A stretch of DNA of 29,067 nt from Rickettsiales bacterium (GCA_947455845.1 CANGQE010000002.1:1-29067); one strand, 5' to 3'. Positions 1 to 8,178 are shown, counted from the first letter of the stretch. Numbers and translations: made by a program. The notes: a model not told the origin generated them from the letters alone.

Positions 1-5
1 AACAT
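1..5 (-). CDS. Start of a divergent gene, cut by the window edge
   Basis: On the minus strand an ATG lies at positions 5-3, preceded five bases upstream by a clear Shine-Dalgarno sequence (AAAGGAG, positions 11-17). Only the start codon and two further bases are inside the window, so nothing can be said from its own sequence. It is divergent from oxyR. In many proteobacteria the gene beside oxyR is an oxidative-stress target such as a catalase or peroxiredoxin; that is inference from context only. Confidence 0.5.
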
Positions 6-56
6 ATTTTCTCCTTTGTTTAATTTTTGATTTTGACAGGTTTGCCAAAATCTTGG

Positions 57-85
57 TTGCGAAATGTAGGAATGGTTCTTAATAA
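57..85 (+). promoter_or_regulatory. Possible sigma70-type promoter of oxyR
   Basis: TTGCGA (57-62) and TAATAA (80-85) are separated by exactly 17 bases and stand about 40 bases before the oxyR start codon. The -35 matches TTGACA at four of six positions. This is a weak match in AT-rich DNA; support is only spacing and position. Confidence 0.3.
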
Positions 86-90
86 GAAAA

Positions 91-127
91 ATCGATTGTT
101 CTAATTAACTTAATAGCTTTTACCTAT
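91..127 (+). promoter_or_regulatory. Candidate OxyR operator overlapping the oxyR start codon
   Basis: Positions 113-127 read ATAGCTTTTACCTAT, a full match to the known OxyR half-operator ATAG-n-T-nnn-A-n-CTAT. A degraded second unit (ATCGATTGTTCTAAT, 91-105) lies upstream with the 7-base spacing expected for the tetrameric OxyR site; about six of ten specified bases match. The full-match unit includes the first two bases of the oxyR ATG, which suggests negative autoregulation and possibly control of the divergent gene as well. Confidence 0.5.
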
Positions 128-992
128 GAATCTTCGAGATCTAAAATACTTAGTCGCAGTAGCGAAAGAGCAGCATTTTGCGCGCGCCGCCGAGAAATCA
201 TTTGTCAGTCAACCAACTCTGAGCATGCAAATTAAAAAGCTGGAAGATGAGCTCGGGGTACAGATTTTTGAGCGCTCTCAGAAAAATTTTCTGGTCACAA
301 AAGTCGGCAAAGAAATCATCAAAAAGGCCGAGGTAATTTTGCGTGAAGCTGAGGAAATAAAAAACATCGCCCAAAATTCCAAAGATCCTTTCAGCGGCGA
401 GCTTAGAATTGGGGCCTTCCCAACTCTTGCCTCTTATTTTTTTCCCAAGGTCATTGGCAAAATTTCCAAAAAATTTCCCCAGTTAAAATTGCTGCTAATC
501 GAAGAAAAAACTGAAGAACTTTTACGCAAATTACAAAATGGCGAAATTGATGCCGCCTTTATTGCGATGCCTGTATTAAACGAAACCTTGCTGTCCCAGA
601 AAATTTTCGAAGAAGATTTTTTGCTCGCAGTTCCTAGCAATCATGCCTTAGCCAAAAAGAAAAAAATCGAATCGAAAGATTTAAAAGGACAAAGCCTAAT
701 GCTTTTAGAAGAGGGCCATTGCCTTCGCAACCAAGCCTTGGAAGCCTGCTCAATGTTAGGCGCTTTTGAACAACAAGATTTTCGCGCCAGCAGTTTAGAA
801 ACTCTGCGCCAGATGGTAATTAATGGCGCGGGAATAACTTTAATGCCCAAAATTGCCGTCAGAACAGAAGATAAAATTTCTTACATTAAAATTGACCACG
901 CTCCAAAACGCACAATCGGCCTCTACTGGCGCAAAAGTTCCACGCGTAAAAGCCTGATTGAAGAAATTATTAAAATTGCCAAAAGCGATTAA
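126..992 (+). CDS. oxyR: OxyR, peroxide-sensing LysR-family regulator
   Basis: LysR-type regulator of 288 residues with an N-terminal winged helix-turn-helix (about residues 1-60; the segment with SQPTLSMQIKKLE is the recognition region) and a periplasmic-binding-protein-like effector domain (about 90-288). Assignment to OxyR rests on the redox segment GHCLRNQALEAC, which places cysteines at residues 199 and 208, the same numbers as the disulfide-forming pair of Escherichia coli OxyR. In that family, hydrogen peroxide oxidises this pair and switches DNA binding. The regulator is cytosolic. It is divergent from a gene leaving the window at the left, and a matching OxyR half-operator covers its own start codon. 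No strong Shine-Dalgarno is visible. It ends about 70 bases before the convergent lysE-type gene, with no obvious terminator between them. Confidence 0.93.
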   Translation: MNLRDLKYLVAVAKEQHFARAAEKSFVSQPTLSMQIKKLEDELGVQIFERSQKNFLVTKVGKEIIKKAEVILREAEEIKNIAQNSKDPFSGELRIGAFPTLASYFFPKVIGKISKKFPQLKLLLIEEKTEELLRKLQNGEIDAAFIAMPVLNETLLSQKIFEEDFLLAVPSNHALAKKKKIESKDLKGQSLMLLEEGHCLRNQALEACSMLGAFEQQDFRASSLETLRQMVINGAGITLMPKIAVRTEDKISYIKIDHAPKRTIGLYWRKSSTRKSLIEEIIKIAKSD

Positions 993-1063
993 ACTTTACC
1001 AACTGTCGCTACCTGATCTTCATCTAATTTTCTTTGTTGCCTATTAGGGAGATTTTTCAAGTT

Positions 1064-1684
1064 TTAATTAATCGCTAAAACGCTCCAAATGCCGTAAACA
1101 CCAAAGCTTCCAATAATTATCCCTGAGAAAACTTTAACCCACGCCATCCAAGCATCAGAAAGTTTGTGACGAATGGCGGCAACGGTTCCGGACAAAATAA
1201 AGGCCCACAAAACCGAACCCATGAAAATTCCAAAAACGGTTACAGCCATTTGGTGACCGGTTAAAACATCACCGCTCATTGAGGCAAAAATTCCGACAAA
1301 AAGTACGATTGTCATCGGGCTGCCCAAGGTCAAGAAAGAGACAAAAAACATTGTTTTAAAAAAGCCGCGAGATTTCATTTTAATGGTCTCACGAGAGAAA
1401 TGCTTAGCGGTAAAAATTTCGTAAAGGGCCAGCAAGATTAAGGCAGCGCCACTGACTAATTTTACCTGAGAAATGTAGGTAGTAAGAAATTTGGAAATAA
1501 AAACCAAGCCGCCTGTTGCAACGAAACCGTAAAAGCCTTCGGTAATTGAAGCGCCAAAGCTGGTAGCAAAACCAATGCTCCAACCGCGAGTTAGACAATT
1601 TTTAATTGCAAGGGTTGAGATGGGTCCAATCGGCATGGCGATTGATAGGCCGATGAGGACTGATTTGAGGAAGAGGATAAGCAT
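1064..1684 (-). CDS. LysE/RhtB-family amino-acid exporter
   Basis: Inner-membrane protein of 206 residues, the usual size for the LysE/RhtB exporter family. It shows the family's N-terminal signature around MPIGP (residues 17-21) inside the first hydrophobic segment, and five to six membrane-spanning stretches separated by a short charged loop near residues 93-108 (HFSRETIKMKSRG). Family members export basic or neutral amino acids and related small metabolites using the proton gradient; the substrate cannot be read from the sequence. It converges on oxyR and is separated from sucB upstream by a large palindrome, so it is probably its own transcription unit. A 12-base fragment (1704-1715) just upstream matches the palindrome at 17901-17930, a probable repeat remnant. 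Confidence 0.85.
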   Translation of the reverse strand: MLILFLKSVLIGLSIAMPIGPISTLAIKNCLTRGWSIGFATSFGASITEGFYGFVATGGLVFISKFLTTYISQVKLVSGAALILLALYEIFTAKHFSRETIKMKSRGFFKTMFFVSFLTLGSPMTIVLFVGIFASMSGDVLTGHQMAVTVFGIFMGSVLWAFILSGTVAAIRHKLSDAWMAWVKVFSGIIIGSFGVYGIWSVLAIN

Positions 1685-1746
1685 TCTTCTGAGTGTAGTT
1701 GGAGGTAGGTCTCGATTTAGAGTAATTGCACTTACTTTCCAACGCT

Positions 1747-1835
1747 GTCACCCCGCACTTGCTGCGGGGTCCACCGCGTCACACGGTAAAAAGTACTTCG
1801 TCTCACGGTGGACCCCGCAGCAAGTGCGGGGTGAC
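1747..1835. repeat. Inverted pair of GTCA-headed palindromes (CCCCGCA stem)
   Basis: Two 30-base arms (1747-1776 and 1806-1835) are perfect reverse complements around a 29-base centre. Each arm is itself a unit: GTCA, a 7-base stem CCCCGCA, loop CTTGC, stem TGCGGGG, then TCCACCG. This is a BIME-like head-to-head arrangement. It sits between the 3' end of sucB and the start of lysE and could terminate or stabilise the sucB message. The same unit design recurs at 8179, 11801, 12709, 13322 and 25429 with other stem sequences. Confidence 0.9.
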
Positions 1836-1858
1836 ACTGTGGGAAGAAGGAAGTAAAT

Positions 1859-3046
1859 TTATAAATCTAGAACCAAACGGCGTGGGTCTTCTAGTAACTC
1901 TTTAATTCTCACCAAGAAAGTAACCGCTTCTTTACCATCAATAATTCTGTGATCGTAAGAAAGTGCCAAATACATCATTGGGCGGATTTTGATTTCGCCA
2001 GCTACAACCATTGGACGCTCTTGAATTTTATGCATTCCAAGAATTGCTGATTGCGGAGGGTTGATGATTGGGGTCGACATTAATGAACCGTAAACTCCAC
2101 CATTAGAAATGGTGAAAGTAGCACCCGTCAAATCAGGAATGGTTAATTTACCATCGCGGGCTTTAACGCCAAGTTCAGAAATTCCTTTTTCAACTTGAGC
2201 TAAATTTCTTTTGTCAGCTTCACGTAGAACCGGAACTACCAAACCTTGTGGAGATCCAACTGCAACACCGATGTCGTAGAAATTTTTGTAGATGATGTCA
2301 GTGCCATCAATTTCAGCATTAACTGCCGGAATTTCTTTTAAAGCAGTAACACAAGCTTTTACGAAGAATGACATGAAGCCAAGTTTCACACCGTGTTTCT
2401 TTTCGAAAAGATCTTTGTACTCGGTACGTAAAGCCATTACCGCAGTCATGTCCACTTCGTTGAAAGTGGTTAAAATTGCTGCAGTATTTTGCGATTCTTT
2501 TAAACGTTCGGCAATTTTTTGACGAAGTTTTGACATTCTAACGCGTTCAGTTGGTTTTTGATCTGAAACGGCCGGAGCTGCTACAGGAGCAGATTGCGCA
2601 CCGTTAGAAATTGCATCTAAAACATCACCTTTAGTAACGCGACCATCTTTACCACTTCCGGAAATTTTGGCAGTATCAACGTTATTTTCCGCAGCCAATT
2701 TTTTTGGTGCCGGAGAAAGTGGGAATGAAGCTGATGCAGTTTGAGCAGGCATTGCAGCTTGTGATTGGGCTTGAGCCGTAGCAGGTGCAGCAAGTTTTAC
2801 AGCAGCGCCACCTTCAGACATTACGGCGATTAAATCGCCAACTTTAACATTGTCGCCTTCTTTAACACTCAAACCAGAAATCACGCCATCTGCCGGCGCA
2901 TTTACTTCCAGAGTAACTTTATCAGTTTCAAGCTCGACGATAATTTCGTCAGCTTTTACAGCGTCTCCAACTTTTTTGTGAAGCTTGGCAATTGCGGCTT
3001 CTGATACTGATTCTCCAAGGGCAGGAACTTTGATTTCGATGGTCAT
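1859..3046 (-). CDS. sucB: Dihydrolipoamide succinyltransferase (E2 of 2-oxoglutarate dehydrogenase)
   Basis: E2 subunit of the 2-oxoglutarate dehydrogenase complex, which moves the succinyl group from the E1 enzyme to coenzyme A in the TCA cycle. The 395 residues show the family layout: one lipoyl domain (about 1-76) with the lipoylated lysine K43 in ETDKVTLEV, an alanine/proline-rich linker (about 80-105), a peripheral subunit-binding domain (about 108-145, with KISGSGKDGRVTKGDVL), and the catalytic acyltransferase domain ending in the active-site segment SYDHRIIDGK (H366, D370). The succinyl-type C-terminus DPRRLVLDL is typical. It lies downstream of sucA on the same strand, but two short membrane-protein genes come between them. 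A palindrome follows the stop codon at once. Confidence 0.96.
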   Translation of the reverse strand: MTIEIKVPALGESVSEAAIAKLHKKVGDAVKADEIIVELETDKVTLEVNAPADGVISGLSVKEGDNVKVGDLIAVMSEGGAAVKLAAPATAQAQSQAAMPAQTASASFPLSPAPKKLAAENNVDTAKISGSGKDGRVTKGDVLDAISNGAQSAPVAAPAVSDQKPTERVRMSKLRQKIAERLKESQNTAAILTTFNEVDMTAVMALRTEYKDLFEKKHGVKLGFMSFFVKACVTALKEIPAVNAEIDGTDIIYKNFYDIGVAVGSPQGLVVPVLREADKRNLAQVEKGISELGVKARDGKLTIPDLTGATFTISNGGVYGSLMSTPIINPPQSAILGMHKIQERPMVVAGEIKIRPMMYLALSYDHRIIDGKEAVTFLVRIKELLEDPRRLVLDL

Positions 3047-3058
3047 GTTTTCTCCGAT

Positions 3059-3205
3059 TTAAGCTTTTTTGAATTTGTGAATTTTTTTGTCGTTTTTGTG
3101 GTCTTTTTCCAAATTATAAATGGCTATGAATATTGCCGCTACAAAGCCAAATCCACCAATGAATAAAAGGGAAAAAAACATAATATTATCAGAAAAATTA
3201 ATCAT
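3059..3205 (-). CDS. 48-residue single-span membrane protein, overlapping the gene before it
   Basis: Unrecognised small protein. It begins with a hydrophobic membrane span (residues 8-30, MFFSLLFIGGFGFVAAIFIAIY) and ends in a very basic tail (KDHKNDKKIHKFKKA). Its ATG (3205-3203) lies inside the end of the upstream 76-residue gene, giving an 8-base overlap of the form ATGATTAA, a typical arrangement for translational coupling. It stops 12 bases before the sucB start. The coupling, the clean membrane-span-plus-basic-tail design and the lack of another use for the gap support a real gene. Function unknown; the positive tail should face the cytoplasm. Confidence 0.65.
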   Translation of the reverse strand: MINFSDNIMFFSLLFIGGFGFVAAIFIAIYNLEKDHKNDKKIHKFKKA

Positions 3206-3428
3206 ATTTATCTAGCTCCTGTATTTTTGAGATGGTTTCAAAAAATAGAAATAAAATTACAGCAAAGAATGAACCTGATATAAAATACACGCCTATCTTT
3301 GATCCAAAATTTAGATTGGGAGCGCTGCTCCAAACCCAACTTACAAGAGAGCTAAGCATTGCTGATGCAATAGTCATCAGCAATTTATAAAGCTCGATTT
3401 CTTCCTTCAGTCTATCTTTGGTTTTCAT
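3198..3428 (-). CDS. 76-residue two-span membrane protein between sucA and sucB
   Basis: Unrecognised small protein. A charged N-terminal helix (KTKDRLKEEIELYK) leads into two hydrophobic spans (about residues 15-36 and 46-66) joined by a short loop, with an acidic cytoplasmic-type tail (ISKIQELDKYD). The design, a KEEIELYK-like amphipathic start followed by two spans, together with an overlapping one-span partner, recalls small two-gene membrane pairs annotated only as hypothetical in various bacteria; that comparison is from memory and not proven here. It starts 44 bases after the sucA stop with only a weak AGGT upstream, so it may be translated from the sucA-sucB message. Confidence 0.65.
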   Translation of the reverse strand: MKTKDRLKEEIELYKLLMTIASAMLSSLVSWVWSSAPNLNFGSKIGVYFISGSFFAVILFLFFETISKIQELDKYD

Positions 3429-3472
3429 GGTTTACCTGTGGTGAACGGGTTTTTAAGTAGTGCGAAACTAAT

Positions 3473-6322
3473 TTAACTTAGTGCTTCGTCAACCAAATTT
3501 TTCTGCTCTTTAGCGTGGTAAGAGCCGTATCCGGTTGCCGGAGATGCGCAAGCAATTCTGCCTGCATATTTTGGTCGTGCAGATTTATGTTTTACTTCAA
3601 CCAAAGTTTCTTCGATTAAATCATCAACAAATTTCCACGCGCCCATGTTTTTTGGCTCTTCTTGACACCAAATTACTTCGGCATTTTTGTATTTTTTAAG
3701 TTCGGCTTTTAACTCTTCTTTTGGAAAAGGGTAAAGCTGCTCTAAACGAACTAGAGCTACATCGTTGATTTTCTTGACTTCACGTGCCTCCAACAAATCG
3801 TAGTAAACTTTACCGGTACAAAGCACAACTTTACGAACTTTGTCAGCGGCAACTAATTTAGATTCATCAGCAATTAAAGGGCGGAAATTTAAATCAGAAA
3901 AATCAGCTAAAGTTGAAGTGGCTAGTTTGTGACGCAGCAAAGATTTCGGCGACATTACAATCAATGGCTTGCGATCTTTCGAAAGCACTTGGCGACGCAA
4001 AGCGTGAAAGAAATTGGCCGGAGTGGTAATGTTGCAAACGCGAATATTATTGTCGGCGCAAGCTTGCAAATGACGCTCTAAACGTGCTGAAGAATGCTCA
4101 GGACCTTGGCCTTCATAACCATGCGGCAGTAGCATTACCAAGTTAGATTTTCTCAACCATTTAACTTCTGAAGAATAAATAAATTGGTCAAAAATAATTT
4201 GGGCACCATTGGCGAAATCACCAAATTGCGCTTCCCAAATAGTTAGACCATTAGGCATTGAAAGAGAGTAACCATATTCAAAACCAAGCACGCCATATTC
4301 AGACAGAACTGAATCGTAAACTTCATATTTGGCGGTTTTTTCGAAAGGAGAGAAAATGTTGTAACGCGTAGCGTTAACGGCATCGTGCAAGATTGAGTGA
4401 CGATGCGAGAAAGTACCACGACCGGAATCTTGACCCGTAATGCGAATCGGAGTTCCTTCGGCAAGAAGTGAAGCAAAAGCCAAAGCTTCGCCACAACCCC
4501 AATCGATATCTTTACCTTCTTCAACCGTATGTTTTCTGGCTTCAATCTGACGCGTAATTTTTGGATTAGCGTGAAAATCAGCCGGAATTGTCGCGGTTTT
4601 TTTGATCAATTCTTTAAGATTTTTTTGTGCAACTGCGGTTTTAGGAATTGAGTTGTCACCATCTTTGATCTTACTCCAATCAGCTTTCAACCAATCGGCT
4701 TCTTTCGGTTTGTAATCAACCGCTTTGTCAAATTCAGCCGATAAAAGTGCGTTAAAATCAGCGGCTAATTTTTGATATTCAGCTTCAGAAATCACATTTT
4801 CGGCGATTAATTTTTGTGAATAAATTTTTTCTAAACTTGGATGATCTTTGATTTTGGTGTACATGATTGGCTGGGTGTAAAGCGGCTCATCACCTTCATT
4901 GTGACCATATCTACGGTAACAAACCACATCCAAAACCACATCTTTTTTGAAAGCTTGGCGGAAACGCATGGCGATTTCAGAAACTTTTACCACCGCTTCA
5001 ACATCGTCACCATTAACGTGGAAAATTGGTGCTTCAATTGCTTTAGCTAAGTCAGAAGCGTAAGTTGTGCAACGTGAATCTGACGGATTAGCGGTAAAAC
5101 CAATTTGGTTGTTAATGATTAAATGCATTACACCACCGGTATTGTATCCCGTTACACCATTCATCATCAAACTTTCTGCCACCGAACCTTGTCCGGCAAA
5201 AGCCGCGTCACCGTGAATTAAAAGCGCCATGGCTTTTTCACCGCTAGCATCACCGTAAAGAGCTTGTTTAGCACGAATTCTTCCTGCTGCAATCACATTT
5301 ACCGCTTCAAGATGCGAAGGGTTGAAGGCCAAAGAAAGATCGATTTTATTTCCGGCAATTTCACGAGTTGAGGCGTAACCCATGTGATATTTTACGTCAC
5401 CCGATTTGGTAATACCTTCAGGCATTCCGGGGGTTCCTTTAAATTCGGAAATCATCTGGTGGTAAGGCTTACCCATTACACCAGTCAGAGTATTCAAACG
5501 ACCACGATGGGCCATGCCGATGACAATTTTTTTCACACCGCATTTAGCAGCAACATCAATGATTTTTTCGACAGAATTTATTGAAGCATCGCCACCTTCA
5601 ACTGAGAATCTTTTTGCTCCAGGAAATCTTTTGTGTAAAAATTGTTCAAAACCTTCAGTTCTGATTATTTCTTTAAGAATTTTGATTTTTTCATCTTTAG
5701 AAATTGCTGCCGACATGGTTTTTTCGGTTTCACAAGTCAGCCATTCTTTTTGCTCGTGGTTACGAATATATTCATATTCAGCACCAACTTTATTGGAATA
5801 AATGAATTTTAGATATTCGCAAACTTGAGAAAGTTTTGCTTTGTTAATGCCTAAAATTCCGTTGAGCTCAACTTCTTTTTCTAAATCAGCTTCATCGATG
5901 CCGTGATTTTTAAAATCAATTTCCGGCACATATTGCGGAGCTACTAAACCTAGAGGGTCAAGACTTGCTGCCAAATGTCCGAATCTTTTGTAAGCTAAAA
6001 TTAAGCTGGAAGCACGGATGTTTAAATCTTTACTGGTAGTTGCAACCGGAGCGGCTTTTACATCTTTTTTTGGTGCTTCTTTTTTTACACCCGAAGAAAT
6101 ATCAAATTCTTCAGCTGCTACAACTTTTAAATCGCGAGCTGCCCAACTTGGCCCTTTGTAATCGCTTACAATTGATTTTATTTCGTCACCATTAGCAGCG
6201 AAAAATTCCGCCCAAGAAGCGTCAACTGATGCCGGATTTTTTAGAAAATTTTGATAAAGTTCATTTATGAAAACTACATTCGCGCTGAAAAAGGGCGAAG
6301 TTTGAGCTAATTCTTTTGACAT
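3473..6322 (-). CDS. sucA: 2-oxoglutarate dehydrogenase E1 component
   Basis: Thiamine-diphosphate-dependent E1 of the 2-oxoglutarate dehydrogenase complex (949 residues, within the usual 930-990). It decarboxylates 2-oxoglutarate and succinylates the lipoyl group of SucB. The N-terminus has the short E2-binding helix typical of SucA (FFSANVVFINELYQNFLKNP, residues 11-30). A lysine/alanine-rich linker follows (about 80-98), then the catalytic part with AHRGRLN (271-277), GDAAFAGQGSVAE (371-383) and NNQIGFT (404-410), the residues around the cofactor and metal, and RYGHNEGDEP further on. The C-terminal transketolase-like half is complete, with DSGRGTFSHRHS and GYEGQGPEHSSAR. It heads a minus-strand unit that continues through two small membrane genes to sucB. 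No clear Shine-Dalgarno precedes the ATG. Confidence 0.97.
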   Translation of the reverse strand: MSKELAQTSPFFSANVVFINELYQNFLKNPASVDASWAEFFAANGDEIKSIVSDYKGPSWAARDLKVVAAEEFDISSGVKKEAPKKDVKAAPVATTSKDLNIRASSLILAYKRFGHLAASLDPLGLVAPQYVPEIDFKNHGIDEADLEKEVELNGILGINKAKLSQVCEYLKFIYSNKVGAEYEYIRNHEQKEWLTCETEKTMSAAISKDEKIKILKEIIRTEGFEQFLHKRFPGAKRFSVEGGDASINSVEKIIDVAAKCGVKKIVIGMAHRGRLNTLTGVMGKPYHQMISEFKGTPGMPEGITKSGDVKYHMGYASTREIAGNKIDLSLAFNPSHLEAVNVIAAGRIRAKQALYGDASGEKAMALLIHGDAAFAGQGSVAESLMMNGVTGYNTGGVMHLIINNQIGFTANPSDSRCTTYASDLAKAIEAPIFHVNGDDVEAVVKVSEIAMRFRQAFKKDVVLDVVCYRRYGHNEGDEPLYTQPIMYTKIKDHPSLEKIYSQKLIAENVISEAEYQKLAADFNALLSAEFDKAVDYKPKEADWLKADWSKIKDGDNSIPKTAVAQKNLKELIKKTATIPADFHANPKITRQIEARKHTVEEGKDIDWGCGEALAFASLLAEGTPIRITGQDSGRGTFSHRHSILHDAVNATRYNIFSPFEKTAKYEVYDSVLSEYGVLGFEYGYSLSMPNGLTIWEAQFGDFANGAQIIFDQFIYSSEVKWLRKSNLVMLLPHGYEGQGPEHSSARLERHLQACADNNIRVCNITTPANFFHALRRQVLSKDRKPLIVMSPKSLLRHKLATSTLADFSDLNFRPLIADESKLVAADKVRKVVLCTGKVYYDLLEAREVKKINDVALVRLEQLYPFPKEELKAELKKYKNAEVIWCQEEPKNMGAWKFVDDLIEETLVEVKHKSARPKYAGRIACASPATGYGSYHAKEQKNLVDEALS

Positions 6323-6339
6323 GATTATTAAGAGATTTT

Positions 6340-6368
6340 TTTATATCAAATTGGCGCGGGGCGGGTAA
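6340..6368 (-). promoter_or_regulatory. Possible sucA promoter
   Basis: On the minus strand TATAAA (6345-6340) is preceded after 17 bases by TTACCC (6368-6363). It would give a leader of only about 10-15 bases before the sucA ATG, which fits the absence of a normal ribosome-binding site. The -35 is poor (three of six). Confidence 0.3.
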
Positions 6369-6418
6369 GCTAATAGCTAGGGAACTTAATTGCAAGTAAT
6401 CGTCTTTATTTAATCTAA

Positions 6419-7816
6419 ATGAAAATTCTAATAATTATTAACGAGCCCTTTGACAATATGGCTCTAGGACGCAACACCAGCCTATCCTACATTCTTTCTT
6501 GTGTAAAACTTGGTCACGAAGTTTACATTTATAATTTGATCGACTCTTTGCCAAAGAATCGTGATGACTCTGTTTTGGTATTTCATCTCACTAAAAATAA
6601 AACCCTTTGCGATGTTTTAATACAAAACTACCAAGAGCTGAATGAAGAAATCATGCTTTGCGTTGCCGCTGGTGATTTGAAAAAATTACATAATTTAAAG
6701 GTCAGAAAAGTTGCTGAGTTTCTGCAAGAAAAAAATGAGTTAAACTCTTTAAAATTAACCGAAGTTGAATTTGTAATTCAGCGTCTGGAACCAATGAAGG
6801 CACCTTTCCCTCCCGCAGGAGAAAAAGATGTGAATGATATTTTAAATCAACTCAGAAACTTATTTCCGCAACTGGTTTTTAACTGTCCGATCAACCTAAG
6901 CGACAAAGAAATTCCGCTAGAAATAAATCAAATTTTGCGGGATAAAATCGCCACTCCAACTGCTGCTTTTCAATTAGAAGATTTAGATTTCACCTCGGCT
7001 TTAGAGAACATGACCCAAGAATATCAAAAACTCTACGGCAAAGGCACGGCAAAATTAGTTTTTAAACCAAAAAATTCCGCTCAATCGCTAGGAGTTTTTG
7101 CAGTAAAATTTATTGAAAATGGCTTAGATTTTTCTTCACTAAAAACCAAAAAGGTTGAAGAATTACGCGCCTCTCAAGCTTATGAAATTAAGATTGGCTT
7201 AAACCCAAAAGAGCTCAAAAAAATAATCGAAATTTTGTGCTTCGTGCAAAATACCAAAACCAACAAAACTTTGGCCGACATCACCGACGCTGAAATTTTA
7301 AAAACCGCCAAGAACCTCTATCAAGATGAAATTCTGGTGCAGCCTTTTTTAGAAGGTGTTAAATTTGGCGATATTCGCACTAATTTTTTAAAAAATGACC
7401 AAGGTAATTTTTACACTGCTGGCCACACTTTTCGCAAAAGCCTGCACCATGAAGATAAAAACTTTACCACCGCTTACTCTACGGGTGGCGCAACTTCGCA
7501 GCCAGTTACAATTTTAGCCAAAGAAGAATTGGAGAATTTACTGACAAAAAATGCTGTGATTTTGGAAATTTTAAACGGCGCTCTAAAAGAAAAATATATT
7601 GACGTTATTGAGCTAGGTGCAGATTTTATTTTAGTTGGCGATGGCAGAAATATTTTCTTAGGAGAGATTAATCATCTTTGCCAAGGATTGCTTCCGATTA
7701 GTGAGGCAATGACGAAGGCAGTGGATGCAGATGCATTTTATGAGGGTGGGCTGGGGCTTACGAGTAGGGCAGTTAGGGATGGGATTTTTATGCAGAAGGG
7801 TGGAAGGGTAGAATAA
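6419..7816 (+). CDS. GshB-like ATP-grasp ligase, enlarged
   Basis: Protein of 465 residues that resembles prokaryotic glutathione synthetase in overall plan. It opens with a Rossmann-like start, MKILIIINEPFDNMALGRNTSLSYIL, followed by GHEVYIYNL; GshB begins in a similar way. An ATP-grasp domain follows, with LVFKPKNSAQSLGVFAV (about 213-229, nucleotide-loop region), EILVQPFLEGVKFGDIR (about 304-320) and a metal-binding end GDGRNIFLGEINHLCQ (E416, N418, equivalent to the E and N of GshB's TEIN motif). GshB is about 316 residues; the extra length is mainly between the glycine-loop region and LVQPF (about 235-300) and in the N-terminal half. Such enzymes join a carboxylate to an amine using ATP. 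Glutathione synthesis is possible, but no gshA neighbours it and the glycine-rich loop is degenerate, so the substrate is open. It is divergent from sucA and likely a single-gene unit. Confidence 0.6.
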   Translation: MKILIIINEPFDNMALGRNTSLSYILSCVKLGHEVYIYNLIDSLPKNRDDSVLVFHLTKNKTLCDVLIQNYQELNEEIMLCVAAGDLKKLHNLKVRKVAEFLQEKNELNSLKLTEVEFVIQRLEPMKAPFPPAGEKDVNDILNQLRNLFPQLVFNCPINLSDKEIPLEINQILRDKIATPTAAFQLEDLDFTSALENMTQEYQKLYGKGTAKLVFKPKNSAQSLGVFAVKFIENGLDFSSLKTKKVEELRASQAYEIKIGLNPKELKKIIEILCFVQNTKTNKTLADITDAEILKTAKNLYQDEILVQPFLEGVKFGDIRTNFLKNDQGNFYTAGHTFRKSLHHEDKNFTTAYSTGGATSQPVTILAKEELENLLTKNAVILEILNGALKEKYIDVIELGADFILVGDGRNIFLGEINHLCQGLLPISEAMTKAVDADAFYEGGLGLTSRAVRDGIFMQKGGRVE

Positions 7817-7841
7817 CTTTGGGGTTGGCTAAAGAGCCCTA

Positions 7842-7999
7842 CTTCGCTCTTACGAGCTACGAAGGGCAGCCTTCGCTCTAATGATCTCCGTCTGGTAGCA
7901 GTCCACCTTCGCTAAAGCTACGGCGGACAGGTTTTTCTAAATTCACTTCGTTCATTAAGAAAAACCATGGCCTGCCAGCCGAAGCTCGTAAGAGCGAAG
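7842..7999. repeat. Cluster of nested palindromes behind the ATP-grasp gene
   Basis: This fills most of the stretch between the ATP-grasp stop (7816) and tRNA-Met. The outer arms 7842-7858 and 7983-7999 are a perfect 17-base inverted repeat (CTTCGCTCTTACGAGCT). Inside are a perfect 9-base pair GGTTTTTCT/AGAAAAACC (7930-7938, 7958-7966) and an imperfect hairpin from about 7901 to 7929 of the form GTCCACC-TTCGCT-aa-AGC-TACGG-CGGAC. The TTCGCT...AGCTACGG skeleton recurs between tRNA-Gly and tRNA-Tyr. No gene is seen in this interval apart from the tRNA. Confidence 0.8.
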
Positions 8000-8001
8000 G
8001 C

Positions 8002-8077
8002 TGGTAGCGGGAAAGGGAATCGAACCCCCGACACGCGGATTATGATCCCGCTGCTCTACCAACTGAGCTATCCCGCC
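8002..8077 (-). tRNA. tRNA-Met (CAT), elongator type
   Basis: Complete cloverleaf on the minus strand: acceptor GGCGGGA/TCCCGCT (first pair a G-T wobble), D-arm GCTC AGTTGGTA GAGC, anticodon loop ATCATAA with CAT, T-loop TTCGATT, discriminator A and an encoded CCA (8004-8002). Body plus CCA is 76 bases. The normal first pairing and the overall resemblance to elongator tRNA-Met argue against the initiator. A lysidine-modified tRNA-Ile2 cannot be fully excluded from the CAT anticodon alone. Confidence 0.93.
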
Positions 8078-8178
8078 ACAAAATCAATAGTTTGGTAATT
8101 ATTGAAGGGGCGCATTGTTTTCATCTGATTTAATTTTTCAAACTTTTTTCTTAGGTGCTGTTAATTCCAGTTTGTGAA

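Noticed and set aside
1575..1856. 93-codon plus-strand frame antisense to lysE and through the palindrome
   Set aside because: Overlaps lysE antisense and reads through the inverted repeat; no independent support.
4243..4545. 100-codon minus-strand frame inside sucA
   Set aside because: It lies wholly within sucA in another frame on the same strand and shows no family features; a shadow.
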